Source: Multifurca ochricompacta (lineage: Eukaryota > Basidiomycota > Agaricomycetes > Russulales > Russulaceae). From it: 47,431 nt of DNA. This document shows positions 45,140-47,431 of the stretch, piece after piece. How positions within the stretch are numbered: position 1 is the stretch's first letter; every line of letters starts with the position of its first letter. Below the pieces are notes generated by a model, which had not been told where the DNA came from, searched no databases, and was given only the letters and a program-made list of their open reading frames with translations. The stretch is taken from the NCBI GenBank assembly GCA_022496185.1, contig WTXG01000270.1, positions 1-47,431 on the forward strand, read 5' to 3'. Both the position numbers and the translations under genes were made by a program.

Positions 45140-45711
45140 GCACGAAGTCCTCTTGCCCTCACAGGCTGCTGCGGATCCTTAATTGGCATTCATCTTCCGC
45201 AATGACTACCTTGTGGTCCCTTGGACTCGGTTGGCTTGACAAAGAAATATCCTTCTCTCGCACCCTCTTTCCTCCCCCTTTTTTCGCTCGTGTGATGAAG
45301 ATGCAGATGCAGATTCTGTTTGAATTACCGCTCTTGATCCTTAGCGAACTATCGGCCAGTCAGTTATTACGAGACGAAGCTCTCTCTCCAACACGGATAT
45401 CTTTTTTTAAAATATAACGTGTGACCTTTATGGGACATGGATTTCCTCCCCTAGTCTGGTTCTAGTTCTTTAGTCTGGTTCTAATTGTCAGCGCGGCGGT
45501 TCACAAGTTGCCGTTTCATCAACTCAACTCCACTTTTTTTTGTTTTTGTGTTCGAAACGACCTGATCCCATCCGTCGCGCGGCACCACAAGGTGCAATCC
45601 ACCGCATCGGCACCGCACCGAACCGCAACAACACGCAAATTCGGTAAGCCCTTACTGCGTTCGAATCACGCGCGTTTTTTTTTTTATTAGTTCGCTCGCT
45701 TCGCAACGAAC
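45140..45711 (+). other. Region after TAF11, possible promoter and 5' UTR intron
   Basis: No coding sequence recognised. GTAAGCCC near 45642 and a pyrimidine tract ending ATTAG near 45690 could be a 5' UTR intron just ahead of the ATG at 45712. Confidence 0.3.
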
Positions 45712-45768
45712 ATGGAACCTGGATTAGATGCAGTCATGCACCAAAGTACTGTTCTGCTTCCCTTCGGA
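45712..45768 (+). CDS. Candidate first coding exon of an unidentified gene
   Basis: ATG followed by 19 codons (MEPGLDAVMHQSTVLLPFG) and a consensus donor GTGAGT. A possible downstream exon around 46160-46196 contains a CAG run (poly-Gln) but ends quickly. Nothing is recognised; the gene, if real, may be short or wrongly delimited. Confidence 0.25.
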
Positions 45769-46993
45769 GTGAGTGAGAGTCATTCGGACAACGTCGGTGT
45801 TTTTTTTGTTTTTTTTTTTGGGGGGAGGGGGTGCATGACAACAAGTTTATCCGCGCGCTCGCATATCATGATGCCTCCCCATCGCCTCTCCCCCCTCCCT
45901 CCCCCGGCTGATTCAGCTGTAATAGGCCAGGGCCAGGGCCAGGGTGGAGCCTCGCTCCGTCTATGGAGCGAAGTGGGGATTATTAAAGCGACAGGCCACA
46001 GATAGAAATAGTTAAACCTATGAGTTGACGTGTGAGTTATGGGGGGGTACGCGTGTACGCGTGTACGCCGTGTGGTTGTGATCTGAGTGGTAGTGTGGTG
46101 GTGGCGTTCCACCATATGGCCGTGCCTGCTTGATCTAAACAAATCATCAGACATCAAGGCAAGAGCAGCAGCAGCAGCAGCAGCAGCACCCATAAAAAAC
46201 ATGTCACGTTAATGATATTATTTGCGGCCACCCCGCCCCGGTAACTAATGAATCCCGGTGAATGACGAATACGAATCAGTTTTGTTCACCGTCGTCATTC
46301 TTGATGGATGGATGATGGGAATGACTTGACTAAAACAAACCAAACTACCCAGACAACTGTCGTAAAAGGCTTTTTGACCTCTGTCATCAAGACTGACATA
46401 TAAAAGTCCCGTTATTGGTGATTAAATGGGTTGTAATGGTTGTACGTTGTACGTTGCTCGTGGTCGTTCGTCCATGCATGTGCACGTTTGCGTTTGCGTT
46501 GCGTGGCCCACGCGCGTGGTCCTTTGATTCAATCAACTTTGATCATCAGACGGCAATGGAAATAAAAACAAAAATAAAAATAAAAAATAAAAAGGCCCTA
46601 TCTCACCGACATCGCGAGTCGTATTACGCTAGCTCGATTCGATTTATGTTCTTGGCACCTTCGTCGAAAGCCATTAGTCGTCCAACCGGCCTCATGAGAA
46701 GTGATGGGAGGGGGGGGAAGCACTGACAAACCAATTAATTCCTTAAAATTGCGCTTTCCATATTTTACAATACAACACATGGCGCGCCGTGTAGAGAGAG
46801 AGAGAGGGGGGGAGGGGGAGGGGCCGCTTTTTTTTGTTTTGTTTTGTCCACACGTATAGTGGTATACGCGCCTCCAGCACAGAACATAACAAATTGCTTA
46901 TGTCTGTGTCTTGTCTAGAATAAAATAAACTTGCGCGCCCCGCATCGGAGGTACCACATGTATGTACACACATGCAAATGGCACCCTATTTGC

Positions 46994-47025
<32 letters not shown>

Positions 47026-47431
47026 TTTTCGGGAGCGACCGGCTGCTTATTCACATAGAAAAAGAAAACATATGCCAAGATGATATGCCGGCATCGTGTA
47101 TAACCTTGGCCTGTAGACAACAAAGCGGTGCAAGCAAAGTAGGACTGGTGGGCCTTGCCCTGCTTTTCTTTCTTTTTTTTTTTTTTTCGCCCCGGTTACT
47201 GCTGTCGTACCGGTCAAATAGATCCAGGGTTAAGAAGGGAGGGGAGGGAGGAGGGTTGGAGGAGTCAGGGGTTGACTGACTACTAGTTCCGTAGATACTA
47301 TACGCGAGCGCGTGCCGCCAAGTTACGATGATCCGTGTTGTGAGTTGTGGAAAGGGATAGAGGGGAGGCGGAGTCAGCGTCTCCGTCTCCGTTTCCGTCT
47401 CCGTCTCCGGCATTTGCAAGACTTGGCAAAA
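45769..47431. other. Intergenic DNA with simple repeats
   Basis: No gene supported. Contains CAG repeats (46169-46190), an AAATAAAA-type run near 46570, a GAGAGA/GGGGGA stretch near 46795, GTCT repeats (46997-47016) and a GTCTCC run at the end. Confidence 0.5.

Noticed and set aside
47051..47419. 122-codon minus-strand open frame near the right edge
   Set aside because: Low-complexity Thr-Glu and Lys runs from simple repeats; no coding evidence.

Overview
The window looks like nuclear DNA of a filamentous basidiomycete, probably an Agaricomycete mushroom. The reasons are many short (about 50-120 bp) GT-AG introns, a secreted protein with a CPL1-like cysteine-rich end, a TAF11 gene, and chromodomain Ty3/gypsy (chromovirus) and hAT elements of a type I associate with these fungi. 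The genus cannot be read from the sequence.

Layout. (1) 1-3630 is a decayed left copy of a segmental duplication; it carries a secreted cysteine-rich protein gene that has lost its C-terminal domain. (2) 3631-32310 is a block of nested transposons. Its base is a hAT transposase gene (7396-27835) cut by two full-length chromoviruses (8108-17409 and 20154-27601, both on the minus strand) and by a solo LTR of the same family (19113-19702). A 5'-truncated LINE (about 28057-29691) sits in the hAT 3' end. The first chromovirus carries two foreign solo LTRs (8632-9744 and 11146-11852). A small hAT deletion derivative (3859-5308), another solo LTR (30813-31313) and LTR scraps flank the block. Target-site duplications were found by eye for nearly every insertion, so the order of events can be reconstructed. 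(3) 32311-38155 is the right, more complete copy of the segmental duplication, with an intact four-exon version of the secreted protein gene (34222-35466). (4) 38577-45139 is gene-rich: an unrecognised 830-aa serine-rich, basic protein, a three-finger C2H2 protein resembling the INO80 subunit Iec1, and TAF11. The last two are head to head over a 168-bp gap. 45140-47431 has only a weak candidate first exon.

Most worth checking. Both chromoviruses carry, after integrase and chromodomain, two extra conserved reading frames: a coiled-coil-like protein and a protein with four zinc-knuckle-like clusters. This is outside the standard gag-pol plan. The LTR pair of chromovirus 2 differs almost only at CpG-derived positions, an imprint of cytosine methylation. 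Chromovirus 1 has nearly identical LTRs around a defective body, as expected if it was mobilised in trans. The TAF11 gene contains an apparent one-base deletion in its conserved histone-fold region.
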